Assembly (NCBI RefSeq): GCF_014649815.1 | Contig: NZ_BMTT01000012.1 | Span: forward strand, 124,001-188,000 | Length of the DNA: 64,000 nucleotides | From: Streptomyces mutabilis | GTDB taxonomy: Bacteria; Actinomycetota; Actinomycetes; Streptomycetales; Streptomycetaceae | Reading direction: 5' to 3' | Shown: positions 43,828 through 53,093 of the stretch, in pieces | Numbering within the stretch: the first letter of the stretch is position 1 | Layout: every line of letters begins with the position of its first letter | Position numbers and translations under genes: made by a program | Notes under the pieces: generated by a model | Told to the model about the DNA's origin: nothing | The model's database searches: none | What the model saw: only the letters and a program-made list of their open reading frames with translations

Positions 43828-44787
43828 ATGTCCGCCGCCACCCCGCAGTCGCCCAGTCCGCACACCGTCCTCGGGTCGGGCCCCGCCGGCACCGAACTCG
43901 CCCGTGAGCTGGTGCGCCGGGGGCACCCCGTCCGGCTCGTCGACAGGAAGGGCGACGGTCCCGCGATGGAGGGCGTCGAGCGGTTCGCCGCCGATGTGAG
44001 AACCGTCGAGGGCGCGCGGGCGGCGATAGGGGGAGCCGCCGTCGTCCACCACTGCGTCAACGTCGCCTATCACCTCCAGGCCGAGGTGATGCCGCGGGTC
44101 CAGGAGGCAGTCCTCGCCGCCGTGGCGGCGACCGGCGCCCGCCTGGTCGTGCTCGACACCCTCTATCCGTACGGCGAGACCGGCGGAGCGGTGATGACCG
44201 AGGCCGCCCCCTGGCAGGCGACCAGCCGCAAGGGCCGGATGCGCGCCGAACTCGACGAGCGCTATCTGTCCGCCCACCGGGCCGGTCGGGCCCGCGTCGC
44301 CCTCGGCCGGAGCGCCGACTTCGTCGGTCCGGGGGTGCTCGACTCGTCCCTCGGGGCCGCCGTCTTCCCGGGCGCCCTCACCGGAGGCGAGGTCGTGGGC
44401 CTCGGCGACATCGATCTGCCGCACAGCTACACCGACATCCGGGACGTCGCGGCCGGCCTCGCCACGCTCGGCGAGCGGCCCGACGGCGACGGTCGCGTCT
44501 GGCACCTGCCCACCGCGCCCGCCGTCAGCACGCGTGAGGTCCACACGATGATCGAGAAGCGCGTGGGCCGACCGCTGAACGTCGTGACGCTGTCCGAGCC
44601 CCGCCCCTTCGGCCCGTTCGACGAGCGGTTCATGGCCGAGTTCGCGGAGATGTTCTACCAGTACACGGAGCCGCAGATCATGGACTCCACCGCCTTCGAG
44701 CGGACCTTCGGTGCGGCACCCACCCCGCTCACGGACACCGTGGACGCCACCGTGACCTGGTACGAGGAGTGGCTCGGCAGCCGCTGA
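43828..44787 (+). CDS. NAD-dependent epimerase/dehydratase-like (extended SDR) protein
   Basis: This 319-residue protein starts with a TVLGSGPAGTELARELVRRG Rossmann motif. The extended-SDR Tyr is seen in TLYPYGETGG, with HSYTDIRDVAAGL later. ATG 43828 has GAGAAGGGG upstream. GTTA/TAAC half-sites and an AGAG/CTCT repeat at 43743-43760 may be an operator. No pathway is recognised. Confidence 0.85.
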   Translation: MSAATPQSPSPHTVLGSGPAGTELARELVRRGHPVRLVDRKGDGPAMEGVERFAADVRTVEGARAAIGGAAVVHHCVNVAYHLQAEVMPRVQEAVLAAVAATGARLVVLDTLYPYGETGGAVMTEAAPWQATSRKGRMRAELDERYLSAHRAGRARVALGRSADFVGPGVLDSSLGAAVFPGALTGGEVVGLGDIDLPHSYTDIRDVAAGLATLGERPDGDGRVWHLPTAPAVSTREVHTMIEKRVGRPLNVVTLSEPRPFGPFDERFMAEFAEMFYQYTEPQIMDSTAFERTFGAAPTPLTDTVDATVTWYEEWLGSR

Positions 44788-44818
44788 CGGCCGGCCCGTC
44801 GGTCCCGGGCCCGCGCGC

Positions 44819-45088
44819 TCAGCGCCGGGTGCGGGACCTCGACCGGTCCAGCGCGGCCACGCCGAGGGCGGCGAGACCGATCTGGATGAGCCACTCGACC
44901 CAGTCGACGCCGTCGGTGTCGGCCACGTCGAACGCCGTCGCGATCCACGATCCGATCAGTGCGGCCACGATGCCGACGAGGATCGTCCACAGGATTCCGA
45001 TGCGCTGACGGCCCGGGATCACGAGTCGTCCCAGGACGCCGACGACGATCCCGATGACGATGGCACTGATGATGCCGTCGATTTCCAT
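44819..45088 (-). CDS. GlsB/YeaQ/YmgE-family membrane protein
   Basis: This 89-residue protein has three hydrophobic segments: IISAIVIGIVVGVLGRLVIP, ILWTILVGIVAALIGSWIAT and LIQIGLAALGVAALD. The GxxxGxLGRLVxPG pattern is typical of this small stress-linked membrane family, once called transglycosylase-associated. Its function is not established. Confidence 0.9.
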   Translation of the reverse strand: MEIDGIISAIVIGIVVGVLGRLVIPGRQRIGILWTILVGIVAALIGSWIATAFDVADTDGVDWVEWLIQIGLAALGVAALDRSRSRTRR

Positions 45089-45175
45089 TTCCGCCCCTTC
45101 GTGTCAGACCCCCGCGGTAGGGCGTGTGCCCGTCGCGGGGACGCGTAGTCCGCGGCGTGCGTCGCCAGGGGCGTG

Positions 45176-45209
45176 CGAGGGCCGGCCCGCGGGAGCGGGC
45201 CGGCCCTCG
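45176..45209. terminator. Perfect hairpin between two membrane-protein genes
   Basis: Arms 45176-45190 and 45195-45209 form a 15-bp perfect stem with a GGGA loop, 17 bases downstream of the SPW gene stop (45227, minus strand). Confidence 0.8.
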
Positions 45210-45226
45210 GTGTTCCCTTCTCGTGT

Positions 45227-45667
45227 CTAGGGCCTGCGCATGCTCTTCGCCGCCGTGGCGGCGCACACCGTCCCCAGGGCCAGGGTCAGAGCACCGATGA
45301 TGATGTTGTTCCAGATGACGCCGGCGTCCGGGTTCCTGCCGACGATCCACGGCGAGATGATCATCCAGATCCCCATCGCGCACATCGCACCGCTGAGGCC
45401 GTACATGCGTTCCGGAGCGCGGGTGAATCCCAGGGCCAGCAGGCCGATGGCGATTCCTATGATCAAGTTGTGGGCCACGAGTGCGGGCTGGCTGGTGGTG
45501 AAGTGGACTATCCACGGGGACACGGCACAGTACAGGCCGAGCAGGAACACCGGCCCGTCCACGAGTGCCACATCACGGCCGCCGAGCATGCGGGCGTAGC
45601 GCTCCTGCATTTCCGGGGCGTCGGGGTGGCTGGCGATGTCACCTCGGGGGTGCGAGACATTGGCCAT
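45227..45667 (-). CDS. SPW-repeat membrane protein
   Basis: This 146-residue protein has a polar N-terminus and four transmembrane segments. Two SPW repeats are visible: LYCAVSPWIVHF and MIISPWIVGRNPD. ATG 45667 follows AAAGGAGA. SPW-repeat proteins are small membrane proteins of unknown function, often in stress clusters. Confidence 0.9.
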   Translation of the reverse strand: MANVSHPRGDIASHPDAPEMQERYARMLGGRDVALVDGPVFLLGLYCAVSPWIVHFTTSQPALVAHNLIIGIAIGLLALGFTRAPERMYGLSGAMCAMGIWMIISPWIVGRNPDAGVIWNNIIIGALTLALGTVCAATAAKSMRRP

Positions 45668-45871
45668 GATTCGTCTCCTTTGACTGACCTGGCCGTCCGG
45701 TGCGGTTTCCGGGTACGCCGCACGCGTCCATTCTGCTCTTATTTTTCCCTTATGTGTAGTCGGGGAGTGGCCTGTCGTGCGGGGCGGGCCGGACATGTCC
45801 ACGCGGATCGCGGGCAAGCGAACGGGCGAGAGACGTGAACGGACACGACGACAGCGGAGGTGGCCGCCGCT

Positions 45872-46039
45872 ATGGGTGCGAAGGTGTTGGAGCGGTTCCC
45901 CGCGGGTTCGCCGCGCGGGTCGTGGCCGGCGGAGGAGTGCGCCGCGCGTCGTCGCGCTCGGGGCGAGCCCGCGACCGTCGTGATGGACCTGGACTCGGAC
46001 GCCTTCCTGGTGGTCGTTCCGGTCCGAGAGGAGAAGTAG
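45872..46039 (+). CDS. Small conserved-looking protein, 55 residues
   Basis: A short frame from ATG 45872 to TAG 46037-46039 encodes [20 protein letters not shown], then [31 protein letters not shown]. The pattern [10 protein letters not shown] and [13 protein letters not shown] looks like an ordered single-domain protein, and the third-position GC is high. GGAGG sits 11 bases upstream. No family is recognised with certainty, and it could be missed by length filters. Confidence 0.5.
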   Translation: MGAKVLERFPAGSPRGSWPAEECAARRRARGEPATVVMDLDSDAFLVVVPVREEK

Positions 46040-46163
46040 GCGCACCCTGGTCGCGGGGCGGGGCCACGGAGAGCAAGGGGGCGCCGGGGGGAATGTATTT
46101 CGGCACCTGAAAGGTTGGCAATTACATCCACTGTCAAGCTCTCCCCCACCAGCGAGGCACCCC

Positions 46164-47486
46164 GTGAACCACCCCGGCCCCGAGCAGCCCGCCGACGTCG
46201 TCGCCCGCCTGCGCGCCACCTTCCGTACCGGTCGTACCAAGCCCGTCGAGTGGCGCACCGCCCAGCTGCGCCGCCTGCGCGCCCTGCTCACGGAGAACGG
46301 CGAGGACCTGGAGGCGGCCCTCCACGCCGACCTCGGCAAGAGCGCCACCGAGACCCAGCGGACGGAGATCGGCTTCACCGTGCGCGAGATCGACCACACC
46401 CTCGACCACCTCGCCGACTGGCTGCGGCCCGCGCCCGCCCCGGTCCCGGCCCACCTCGGCACCGACGCCACCGCCTGGACGCAGTACGATCCGCTCGGCG
46501 TCGTCCTCGTCATCGCGCCCTGGAACTACCCGGTCCAGTTGCTGCTCGCCCCGGTCGTAGGAGCCCTGGCCGCGGGCAACGCGGTGGTCGCCAAGCCGAG
46601 CGAGCTGGCCCCGGCCACCTCCGCCGCGCTGGCCTGCCTGCTGCCGCGGTACCTGGACACCGACGCGGTGGCCGTCGTCGAGGGCGGCGTCCCCGAGACC
46701 ACGGCCCTGCTCGCCGAGCGCTTCGACCACATCTTCTACACCGGCAACGGCACCGTCGGCCGCATCGTCATGCGCGCCGCGGCCGAGCACCTCACCCCGG
46801 TCACCCTCGAACTCGGCGGCAAGTCACCGGCGTTCGTCGACCGCGACGCCGATCTCGACGCGGTGGCCGCCCGGCTGGCCGGCGGCAAGTTCCTCAACGC
46901 GGGCCAGACCTGCGTGGCTCCCGACTACGTGCTCACCGACCCCGGGACCGCGGCCGCCCTGGAGCCGGCGCTGGTCCGCGCCGTCGAGGCGTTGTACGGC
47001 GCCGACCCGGGGCAGTCCACCGAGTACGCACGGATCGTCAACGAGCGCCACTTCGACCGGCTGACCGGCCTTCTGGACTCCGGTCGGGTGGTCGTCGGCG
47101 GCGACAGTGACCGGTCGCGGAAGTACATCGCGCCGACCGTGCTCGCCGACGTCGCGCCCGACGCGCCGGTGATGCGGGAGGAGATCTTCGGCCCGATCCT
47201 GCCGATCGTCACCGTGTCAGGCCTGGACGAGGCGATCGATTTCGTCAACGACCGTGACAAGCCGCTGGCCCTCTACGTCTTCAGCGAGTCCGACGCGACC
47301 CGGGAGCGGATCGCCGCCGACACGTCCTCCGGGGGCCTCGGCCACGGCCTGCCGCTCGCCCATCTCACCGTCTCCGACCTGCCGTTCGGTGGTGTGGGGG
47401 AGAGCGGCATGGGCAACTACCACGGCCGGTACTCCATCGAGACGTTCAGCCACCGCAAGGCGGTCCTGAAGAAGCCGCTGGGCTGA
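46164..47486 (+). CDS. Aldehyde dehydrogenase
   Basis: This 440-residue ALDH of the fatty-aldehyde/coniferyl-aldehyde (ALDH3-like) type starts at GTG 46164. Motifs are [31 protein letters not shown] with the general-base Glu, the nucleophile Cys in [12 protein letters not shown], and [11 protein letters not shown]. The C-terminal [20 protein letters not shown] is usual for this group. It would oxidise medium-chain or aromatic aldehydes with NAD(P). The class 3 form often lacks ~50 residues compared with other ALDHs, as seen here. Confidence 0.92.
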   Translation: MNHPGPEQPADVVARLRATFRTGRTKPVEWRTAQLRRLRALLTENGEDLEAALHADLGKSATETQRTEIGFTVREIDHTLDHLADWLRPAPAPVPAHLGTDATAWTQYDPLGVVLVIAPWNYPVQLLLAPVVGALAAGNAVVAKPSELAPATSAALACLLPRYLDTDAVAVVEGGVPETTALLAERFDHIFYTGNGTVGRIVMRAAAEHLTPVTLELGGKSPAFVDRDADLDAVAARLAGGKFLNAGQTCVAPDYVLTDPGTAAALEPALVRAVEALYGADPGQSTEYARIVNERHFDRLTGLLDSGRVVVGGDSDRSRKYIAPTVLADVAPDAPVMREEIFGPILPIVTVSGLDEAIDFVNDRDKPLALYVFSESDATRERIAADTSSGGLGHGLPLAHLTVSDLPFGGVGESGMGNYHGRYSIETFSHRKAVLKKPLG

Positions 47487-47509
47487 CCGGCACCACGACT
47501 CCACGCCAA

Positions 47510-47528
47510 CCGGCCGATATTCGGCCGG
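47510..47528 (+). terminator. Short hairpin after the aldehyde dehydrogenase gene
   Basis: CCGGCCGA and TCGGCCGG pair around TAT, 24 bases after the ALDH stop and just before the DasR-like sites. Confidence 0.45.
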
Positions 47529-47533
47529 GTTGA

Positions 47534-47566
47534 ACTGGTCTACACCCTTGACTGGTACAGACCAAC
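47534..47566 (+). promoter_or_regulatory. Two DasR (dre)-like sites in the chitinase promoter
   Basis: ACTGGTCTACACCCTT (47534-47549) and ACTGGTACAGACCAAC (47551-47566) match the dre consensus ACTGGTCTAGACCAGT at 13 and 12 of 16 positions and are direct repeats 17 bases apart. TTGACT (47548-47553) with TTGAGT 17 bases on could be the -35/-10, so the second site overlaps the promoter. Confidence 0.65.
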
Positions 47567-47700
47567 GCGGTTGAGTGTGCCTCCACACCCCCACCACGGC
47601 CGCCCCCGACGCCGTGGCCGGTACGGCCGGCCCATGCGCAGGGCTCGCTCCTCCCTTCCCTGACACGGGAGCGGCCGTGCTCCGCCGAAGGAGGCAGTCC

Positions 47701-48591
47701 GTGTCGAGGCGCCGTATGTCCGCCGTGGTCACCGCAGTCGCCCTCGCGGGAGCCGTTCCCGCCTTCCTGCCCGCCACCGAGGCGTCCGCCGCCTCCTGCT
47801 CCAGCTACCCCGTCTGGTCGGCCGACGCGAACTACAACGCCGGCGACATCGTCCGCTACGCGGACGGCAAGGCCTACATCGCCGAGCACGCCAATCCGGG
47901 CTACGACCCGCTGATCAGCACCTGGTACTGGGAGCCGTACGCCTGCGACGGCGGTTCCGAGACGCCGGTCGGCAACTTCGTGGTGACCGAGGCGCAGTTC
48001 AACCAGATGTTCCCGGGCAGGAACTCGTTCTACAGCTACAGCGGCCTCACCGCAGCGCTCAGCGCCTACCCGGGCTTCGCCAACACCGGTAGCGACACGG
48101 TGAAGAAGCAGGAGGCCGCCGCCTTCCTCGCCAACGTCAGCCACGAGACCGGCGGACTCGTGCACATCGTCGAACAGAACACCGCCAACTACCCGCACTA
48201 CTGCGACTGGAGCCAGCCCTACGGCTGCCCGGCCGGCCAGGCCGCCTACTACGGGCGCGGCCCCATCCAGCTCAGCTGGAACTTCAACTACAAGGCGGCG
48301 GGCGACGCCCTCGGCATCGACCTGCTGAACAACCCCTGGCTGGTGCAGAACGACTCGGCCGTCGCCTGGAAGACCGCCCTGTGGTACTGGAACACCCAGT
48401 CCGGGCCGGGCAGCATGACCGCGCACAACGCCATGGTGAGCGGCGCCGGCTTCGGCCACACGATCCGCGCTATCAACGGCTCCCTGGAATGTGACGGCAA
48501 GAACCCCGCGCAGGTCCAGAGCCGCGTCACCAAGTACCAACAGTTCAGCCAGATCCTCGGCGTCTCACCGGGCGGCAACCTGTACTGCTGA
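47701..48591 (+). CDS. chiF: GH19 chitinase with N-terminal chitin-binding module
   Basis: This 296-residue protein starts at GTG 47701 after GAAGGAGG and has a Tat-like/Sec signal (RRRMSAVVTAVALAGAVPAF). A CBM5/12 follows (YPVWSADANYNAGDIVRYAD, TWYWEPYAC), then a GH19 domain with catalytic Glu in NVSHETGGL and VEQNT, and the core YYGRGPIQLSWNFNY. It would hydrolyse chitin with inversion and feed GlcNAc uptake. The symbol reflects the resemblance to the S. coelicolor GH19 chitinase near nsdB/chpB and is not proven. Confidence 0.9.
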   Translation: MSRRRMSAVVTAVALAGAVPAFLPATEASAASCSSYPVWSADANYNAGDIVRYADGKAYIAEHANPGYDPLISTWYWEPYACDGGSETPVGNFVVTEAQFNQMFPGRNSFYSYSGLTAALSAYPGFANTGSDTVKKQEAAAFLANVSHETGGLVHIVEQNTANYPHYCDWSQPYGCPAGQAAYYGRGPIQLSWNFNYKAAGDALGIDLLNNPWLVQNDSAVAWKTALWYWNTQSGPGSMTAHNAMVSGAGFGHTIRAINGSLECDGKNPAQVQSRVTKYQQFSQILGVSPGGNLYC

Positions 48592-48621
48592 CCTCGGCCG
48601 GGCGTGTGCGAGACTCCGCCG

Positions 48622-49521
48622 ATGACCTCGGAAACGATCACGGCGGAGTCCTCCGGCACCTGGCACCTCGGCGACCTGCCCGTCCGCCGCGTCGGCCTCG
48701 GCGCGATGCGGCTGACGGGCAGCGCCGCCTTCCACCTCGGCACCCCGAGCGGCCGCGAGCGCTCCCTGGCCGTGCTGCGCAAGGCGGTCGAACTCGGCGT
48801 CAACCACATCGACACCGCCGCCTTCTACTTCTCGTCCCTGCGCTCCGCCAACGAAATGATCAACAGCGCGCTGGCCCCGTACGCCGACGACCTCGTGATC
48901 GCCGTCAAGGTCGGCCCGTACCGCGAGTGGTCGGGGGAGTGGGGCGCCTCCGCCCACCCCGGGGACCTGCGGGCCCATGTCGAGGAGAACCTGCGCCAGC
49001 TCGGCCGCGACCACCTCGACGTCGTCTACCTGCGCCGCATGCGGCAGGACTCGATCGCCGACCACTTCGGCGCCCTCGCGGAACTGCGCGAGGCGGGCCT
49101 GATCCGCCACCTCGGCATCTCCGACGTGGAACCGCGCCACCTCGCCGAGGCCCAGGCCATCGCGCCCGTCGTCTGCGTCCAGAACCGCTACGGCCTGGGT
49201 TTCCACGACCCCGCCACCGACGAACTGCTCGCCCGGTGCCGCGAACAGGGCATCGCCTTCGTGCCGTTCTACGCCGTCGCAGGCGAGGCCGGTCCGCAGG
49301 GCGCCGGCACCGCGCACGAGGACGAGGTCCGCGCGGTCGCCCGGGCGCACGGTGCGAGCGCCGTGCAGGTCCGGATCGCCTGGACCCTCCACCGAGGCCC
49401 GCACGTCCTCGCCATCCCCGGTACCGGCAACCCCGAGCACCTCGCCGAGAACGTCGCCGCGGGCGCCCTGCGGCTCACCGACGAGGAACTGGCCCTGCTG
49501 GACGCTGCCAGGACGGGCTGA
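48622..49521 (+). CDS. Aldo/keto reductase, His-to-Arg active-site variant
   Basis: This 299-residue protein is an AKR barrel: HIDTAAFYFSS with Asp and Tyr, Lys in VIAVKVGP, cofactor end AIPGTGNPEHLAEN. The usual catalytic His after strand 4 is Arg (VVYLRRMRQ rather than xxLHR). Related actinobacterial members also show this. ATG 48622 is chosen; an upstream GTG (48604) has no better ribosome-binding site. Its substrate is unknown. Confidence 0.85.
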   Translation: MTSETITAESSGTWHLGDLPVRRVGLGAMRLTGSAAFHLGTPSGRERSLAVLRKAVELGVNHIDTAAFYFSSLRSANEMINSALAPYADDLVIAVKVGPYREWSGEWGASAHPGDLRAHVEENLRQLGRDHLDVVYLRRMRQDSIADHFGALAELREAGLIRHLGISDVEPRHLAEAQAIAPVVCVQNRYGLGFHDPATDELLARCREQGIAFVPFYAVAGEAGPQGAGTAHEDEVRAVARAHGASAVQVRIAWTLHRGPHVLAIPGTGNPEHLAENVAAGALRLTDEELALLDAARTG

Positions 49522-49589
49522 CCCCCCGGAGCCTGTCTGTGTCCCGGCTCGGGCTGAAGGTTGTCCCGTATGAGGTGGGAGTTGTCCAG

Positions 49590-50258
49590 AGCGGGCCAGG
49601 TCGTGCGGCGATGCCGGGCATGGCCTGGTGAACTCTCCGCCGCCCTTGAGCCGGCAGTCCCGCAGGACCTTCCAGTTCTTCGACGGCGACAGGGCATGCT
49701 CCACGTGCGCTCGTACCCGGCTATGGACAGCGTCCCCGCCTCCTGCGACGGGCTGAGGTGGTTCTGGCCTGGTGGTTTGCGGTGCGGGATGAGGAGACCA
49801 GTGCCTTGGTAGCCGCCGTCGGCGAGGGTCGGGGTGCCCCGGCAGGCCCGGTCGATGCCGGACTCGGTGAAGGCCCGGCAGTCGTTGCGGCTGCCGGGCA
49901 GTGTGAGACCGATGGCCACCGCCAGGCGGCTGTTGGCGTCGATGACGACCTGCAGGTTTGGTCGAGTACCGGTAGTTCTTGCTGGACGCGGCGACACTGC
50001 AGTCGCGGGTGGGCGCCAGGGTGCCGTCGACGATGCAGACGGCGCCCTCGCGCGGCCGGCGCGCGGGTGAGATGGCCAGCAGCGGTGCGAGATGGTCCGC
50101 GATGCGGTCGGCCGCGGACTCGAGACTCCGAACAACGGCGCCACCTGCCGCAACGTGAGGTTCGTGCGCCAGTGAGCCGCCACCAGTAACACCCGGTCCG
50201 CAAGCGACAGCCGCCATGGCCGGCCACGCTGAACGTCGTCACCTCGGCACCGCTTCAG
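49590..50258 (-). mobile_element. IS5-family transposase remnant
   Basis: On the minus strand, three frames together give an IS5-type transposase: RGRPWRLSLADRVLLVAAHW, then TLRQVAPLFGVS, a DDE-like VVIDANSRLAVAIGLTLPGS, RNDCRAFTESGIDRACR, LADGGYQGTGLLIPHR and finally RLKGGGE. Frameshifts occur near 50125-50150 and around 49700. The N-terminus and clear terminal inverted repeats are not visible, so the element is degraded. The rest of the gap 49522-50450 contains no gene. Confidence 0.75.
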
Positions 50259-50450
50259 GGCGCCGGCGCCCCGTCCGTACGCTCCGCACGGCGACCCCCG
50301 CCAGGCGTGGGGGACCTCCGCCAGGCATCGCCGACGCCCACCACCTGGCGTGCGCCGCGCCCACTCCACGCGGGCCGGCCTCGTAATCCGCCGCGCCACT
50401 GCTGCGACCACCCCCCGGGGCCGCCCTGGGGCCTCGCGAGCGGGCAGGCC

Positions 50451-50909
50451 TCAACAGGTCCAGGCACCGTCCCGCATGATGTGCCGCTGCTTCAGTTCGT
50501 GCACCTCGTGCCACGCCTGGACCGCACGCGGGCGCACCCGGAACCAGGCGTACGACGCGCTGTCCTCGCGCGGGTCCCAGCCGGTCTTCGCGGCGAACGC
50601 GCCGGCCGCGGCGGAGGGGGCCTCCCGGAGGGCGAACGTGTCCACCTCGCCGTCGATCAGCACGACGTCCCGGGTGTGCCCGAGCGCCAGCCGCGTCCGG
50701 CCGCCGTCCCGCAGGTTGCGGCCGGTCGGGTTGGTGAGCCGTGTGCACAGCCAGACCGACTCCTCGTGCCACACGAACCACAGCGGGACCATGCACGGCG
50801 TCCCGTCGGCGTCCGCCGTGGCCACCCAGATGTCCAGCTCCCGTTCCAGACGGTCGAGCACGTCCTGCCTGCGCTGTCCGGGTTCGCGCGGCGATGCGGT
50901 GATCTTCAT
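50451..50909 (-). CDS. Pyridoxamine-5'-phosphate-oxidase-like protein
   Basis: This 152-residue split-barrel flavin-binding protein reads DIWVATADADGTPCMVPLWF and VWLCTRLTNPTGRNLRDGGR, then RLALGHTRDVVLIDGEVDTF. ATG 50909 is preferred to the longer frame that runs into the divergent gene. It is likely FMN- or F420-dependent; in actinobacteria many such proteins use F420. Confidence 0.85.
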   Translation of the reverse strand: MKITASPREPGQRRQDVLDRLERELDIWVATADADGTPCMVPLWFVWHEESVWLCTRLTNPTGRNLRDGGRTRLALGHTRDVVLIDGEVDTFALREAPSAAAGAFAAKTGWDPREDSASYAWFRVRPRAVQAWHEVHELKQRHIMRDGAWTC

Positions 50910-51054
50910 GGCCGCGACGGTAGGGGACGGGTCGCTCCCGCGCCTCCGCCCCGAGACCCAGGAGCGGGAGTCCCTGGGCGTAGGCCCAGGGACTGGCGTC
51001 CCGCGCGTTTTACGTATAACCTCTCCCGTCAATCGCCCGTCCCGAAAGGTTCCG

Positions 51055-51447
51055 ATGCCGTACATCGCCCTGGTCACGCTCGTCGTCGACGACTACGACG
51101 AGGCGATCCGCTTCTACACCGAGGCCCTAGGCTTCCACCTCGTCGAGGACACCCCCCGGCCCGACGGCTCCCGCTGGGTCGTCGTCGAACCCGGCGCCGG
51201 GAGCGGAGGTGCCGCCCTCCTGCTGGCCCGGGCCAAGGGTGAGGTGCAGCGGGCCAGGATCGGCGACCAGACGGGCGGACGCGTCGGCTTCTTCCTGTAC
51301 ACCGACGACTTCGCCCGCGACCACGCCCGTATGACGGCAGCCGGCGTGACCTTCCTGGAAGAGCCCCGGCACGAGCCCTACGGCTCGGTCGCCGTCTTCC
51401 GTGACCTCTACGGCAACCGCTGGGACCTGCTCCAGCCCGCCGCCTGA
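51055..51447 (+). CDS. VOC/glyoxalase-family protein
   Basis: This 130-residue single-domain VOC protein reads [20 protein letters not shown] and ends in [26 protein letters not shown] ribosome-binding site precedes ATG 51055. A 44-base gap links it to adenosine deaminase, suggesting a two-gene operon. Substrate unknown. Confidence 0.9.
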   Translation: MPYIALVTLVVDDYDEAIRFYTEALGFHLVEDTPRPDGSRWVVVEPGAGSGGAALLLARAKGEVQRARIGDQTGGRVGFFLYTDDFARDHARMTAAGVTFLEEPRHEPYGSVAVFRDLYGNRWDLLQPAA

Positions 51448-51491
51448 CGTCCTCACCCTTCGCCCACCGACCCGACGAGGAACGCCCAGCC

Positions 51492-52571
51492 ATGTCATCT
51501 ACGCGCATAGACGCGCAACTCATCCGCCGCCTCCCCAAGGCGGTCCTGCACGACCACCTCGACGGCGGCCTGCGCCCCGCGACCGTCGTGGAACTGGCCG
51601 AGACCGTCGGCCACACCCTGCCCACCACCGACCCCGACGAACTGGCCGCCTGGTACTACGAGGCCGCCAACTCCGGGGACCTGGTGCGCTACATCGCGAC
51701 CTTCGAGCACACCCTCGCCGTGATGCAGAGCCGCGAGGGTCTGCTGCGCACCGCCGAGGAGTACGTCCTCGACCTCGCCGCCGACGGCGTCGTCTACGGC
51801 GAGGTCCGCTACGCCCCCGAGCTGATGCTGAAGGGCGGTCTGGCCCTTGCGGAGGTCGTCGAGACCGTCCAGGAGGGGCTGGCCGCCGGCATGGCCAAGG
51901 CGAAGGCGGCCGGCACGCCGGTGCGAGTCGGCACCCTGCTGTGCGGCATGCGCATGTTCGACCGCACCCGCGAGACCGCCGACCTCGCGGTGGCCTTCCG
52001 GGACGCGGGCGTCGTCGGCTTCGACATCGCGGGCGCCGAGGACGGCTTCCCGCCCGCCGACCACCTCGACGCCTTCGAGTACCTGCGCCGCGAGAACGTG
52101 CCGTTCACCGTCCACGCCGGCGAGGCGCACGGGCTGCCCAGCATCCACCAGGCTCTCCAGGTGTGCGGAGCCCAGCGCATCGGGCACGGCGTGCGCATCA
52201 CCGACGACATCCCCGACCTCGCGGCCGGCAAGCTCGGCCGTCTCGCCGGTTGGGTGCGCGACCGCCGGATCGCCCTGGAGATGTGCCCGACCTCCAACCT
52301 CCAGACCGGTGCCGCCACCTCGATCGCCGAGCACCCCGTCACCGCGCTCAAGGACCTCGGTTTCCGTGTCACCCTCAACACGGACAACCGCCTCGTCTCC
52401 GGCACGACGATGACCCGCGAGATGTCCCTGCTCGTCGAGCAGGCGGGCTGGACCGTCGAGGATCTGCGCACGGTCACGGTGAACGCGGTGAAGAGCGCCT
52501 TCATCCCGTTCGACGAGCGCAGGGCCCTGATCGAGGACGTCGTCCTGCCGGGTTACGAAGCCGCGCTCTGA
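51492..52571 (+). CDS. add: Adenosine deaminase
   Basis: This 359-residue protein has all ADA zinc and catalytic motifs: [15 protein letters not shown] (metal His pair), [21 protein letters not shown], and the ending [12 protein letters not shown] with the Asp pair. It converts adenosine to inosine in purine salvage. It follows a VOC gene and converges, with a 19-base overlap, on the DinB gene. Confidence 0.93.
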   Translation: MSSTRIDAQLIRRLPKAVLHDHLDGGLRPATVVELAETVGHTLPTTDPDELAAWYYEAANSGDLVRYIATFEHTLAVMQSREGLLRTAEEYVLDLAADGVVYGEVRYAPELMLKGGLALAEVVETVQEGLAAGMAKAKAAGTPVRVGTLLCGMRMFDRTRETADLAVAFRDAGVVGFDIAGAEDGFPPADHLDAFEYLRRENVPFTVHAGEAHGLPSIHQALQVCGAQRIGHGVRITDDIPDLAAGKLGRLAGWVRDRRIALEMCPTSNLQTGAATSIAEHPVTALKDLGFRVTLNTDNRLVSGTTMTREMSLLVEQAGWTVEDLRTVTVNAVKSAFIPFDERRALIEDVVLPGYEAAL

Positions 52572-53068
52572 AGGAGCCCGCGCGCATAGGCGGCCTGTCC
52601 CACGTGCTGGAGATCGTCGGACAGGACGCTGACCAGGCGCGCGCCGAGCGTGACCGGCGGGTCCCAGTTCTCGTCCACGATCCGCTCCAGGTCCTTGGCG
52701 GCCAGGGAGCGCAGAGCCCCGAGCGTCTGCTCGTGCACCGCGTCGTAGTAGCCGGTCAGCAGGTCGGGGGAGTCGACCCGGACCTTCGTGACCTTCGCCG
52801 GGCTGTGGCCGTACCCGGTGTCGAGGCGGGGCAGGCCGAGCCCGAAGCGCTTCTCCCACTCCCCGGTCAGCCACACCTGATCGAGCCCGAAGGCGTCCGC
52901 GACGTGGTCGTCCTGAACCCGGGTGAGGTGCCAGACCAGCCACGCGACGGAGTTGGTGTCGTCGGCCGGGCGGGCGTTCAGGTCGTCGGGGTCCAGGCCC
53001 TCGACGGCGGCGTGGACTTCTTCCTGGATGCGGCCGTAGGCCTCGATGAGGATGTCCTTCGCATGCAT
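52553..53068 (-). CDS. DinB/DUF664-family protein
   Basis: This 171-residue four-helix protein has the metal-site pattern [20 protein letters not shown] and [20 protein letters not shown], with His residues of the DinB fold. Family members include mycothiol- or bacillithiol-dependent transferases. Its end overlaps the add gene end (52553-52571). Confidence 0.88.
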   Translation of the reverse strand: MHAKDILIEAYGRIQEEVHAAVEGLDPDDLNARPADDTNSVAWLVWHLTRVQDDHVADAFGLDQVWLTGEWEKRFGLGLPRLDTGYGHSPAKVTKVRVDSPDLLTGYYDAVHEQTLGALRSLAAKDLERIVDENWDPPVTLGARLVSVLSDDLQHVGQAAYARGLLQSAAS

Positions 53069-53093
53069 GCGTCCACCATCGCGCAGTCCGTAC

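Noticed and set aside
45711-45716. GGGTAC upstream of the small protein as a SigB promoter
   Set aside because: No GNNT at the required spacing is present.
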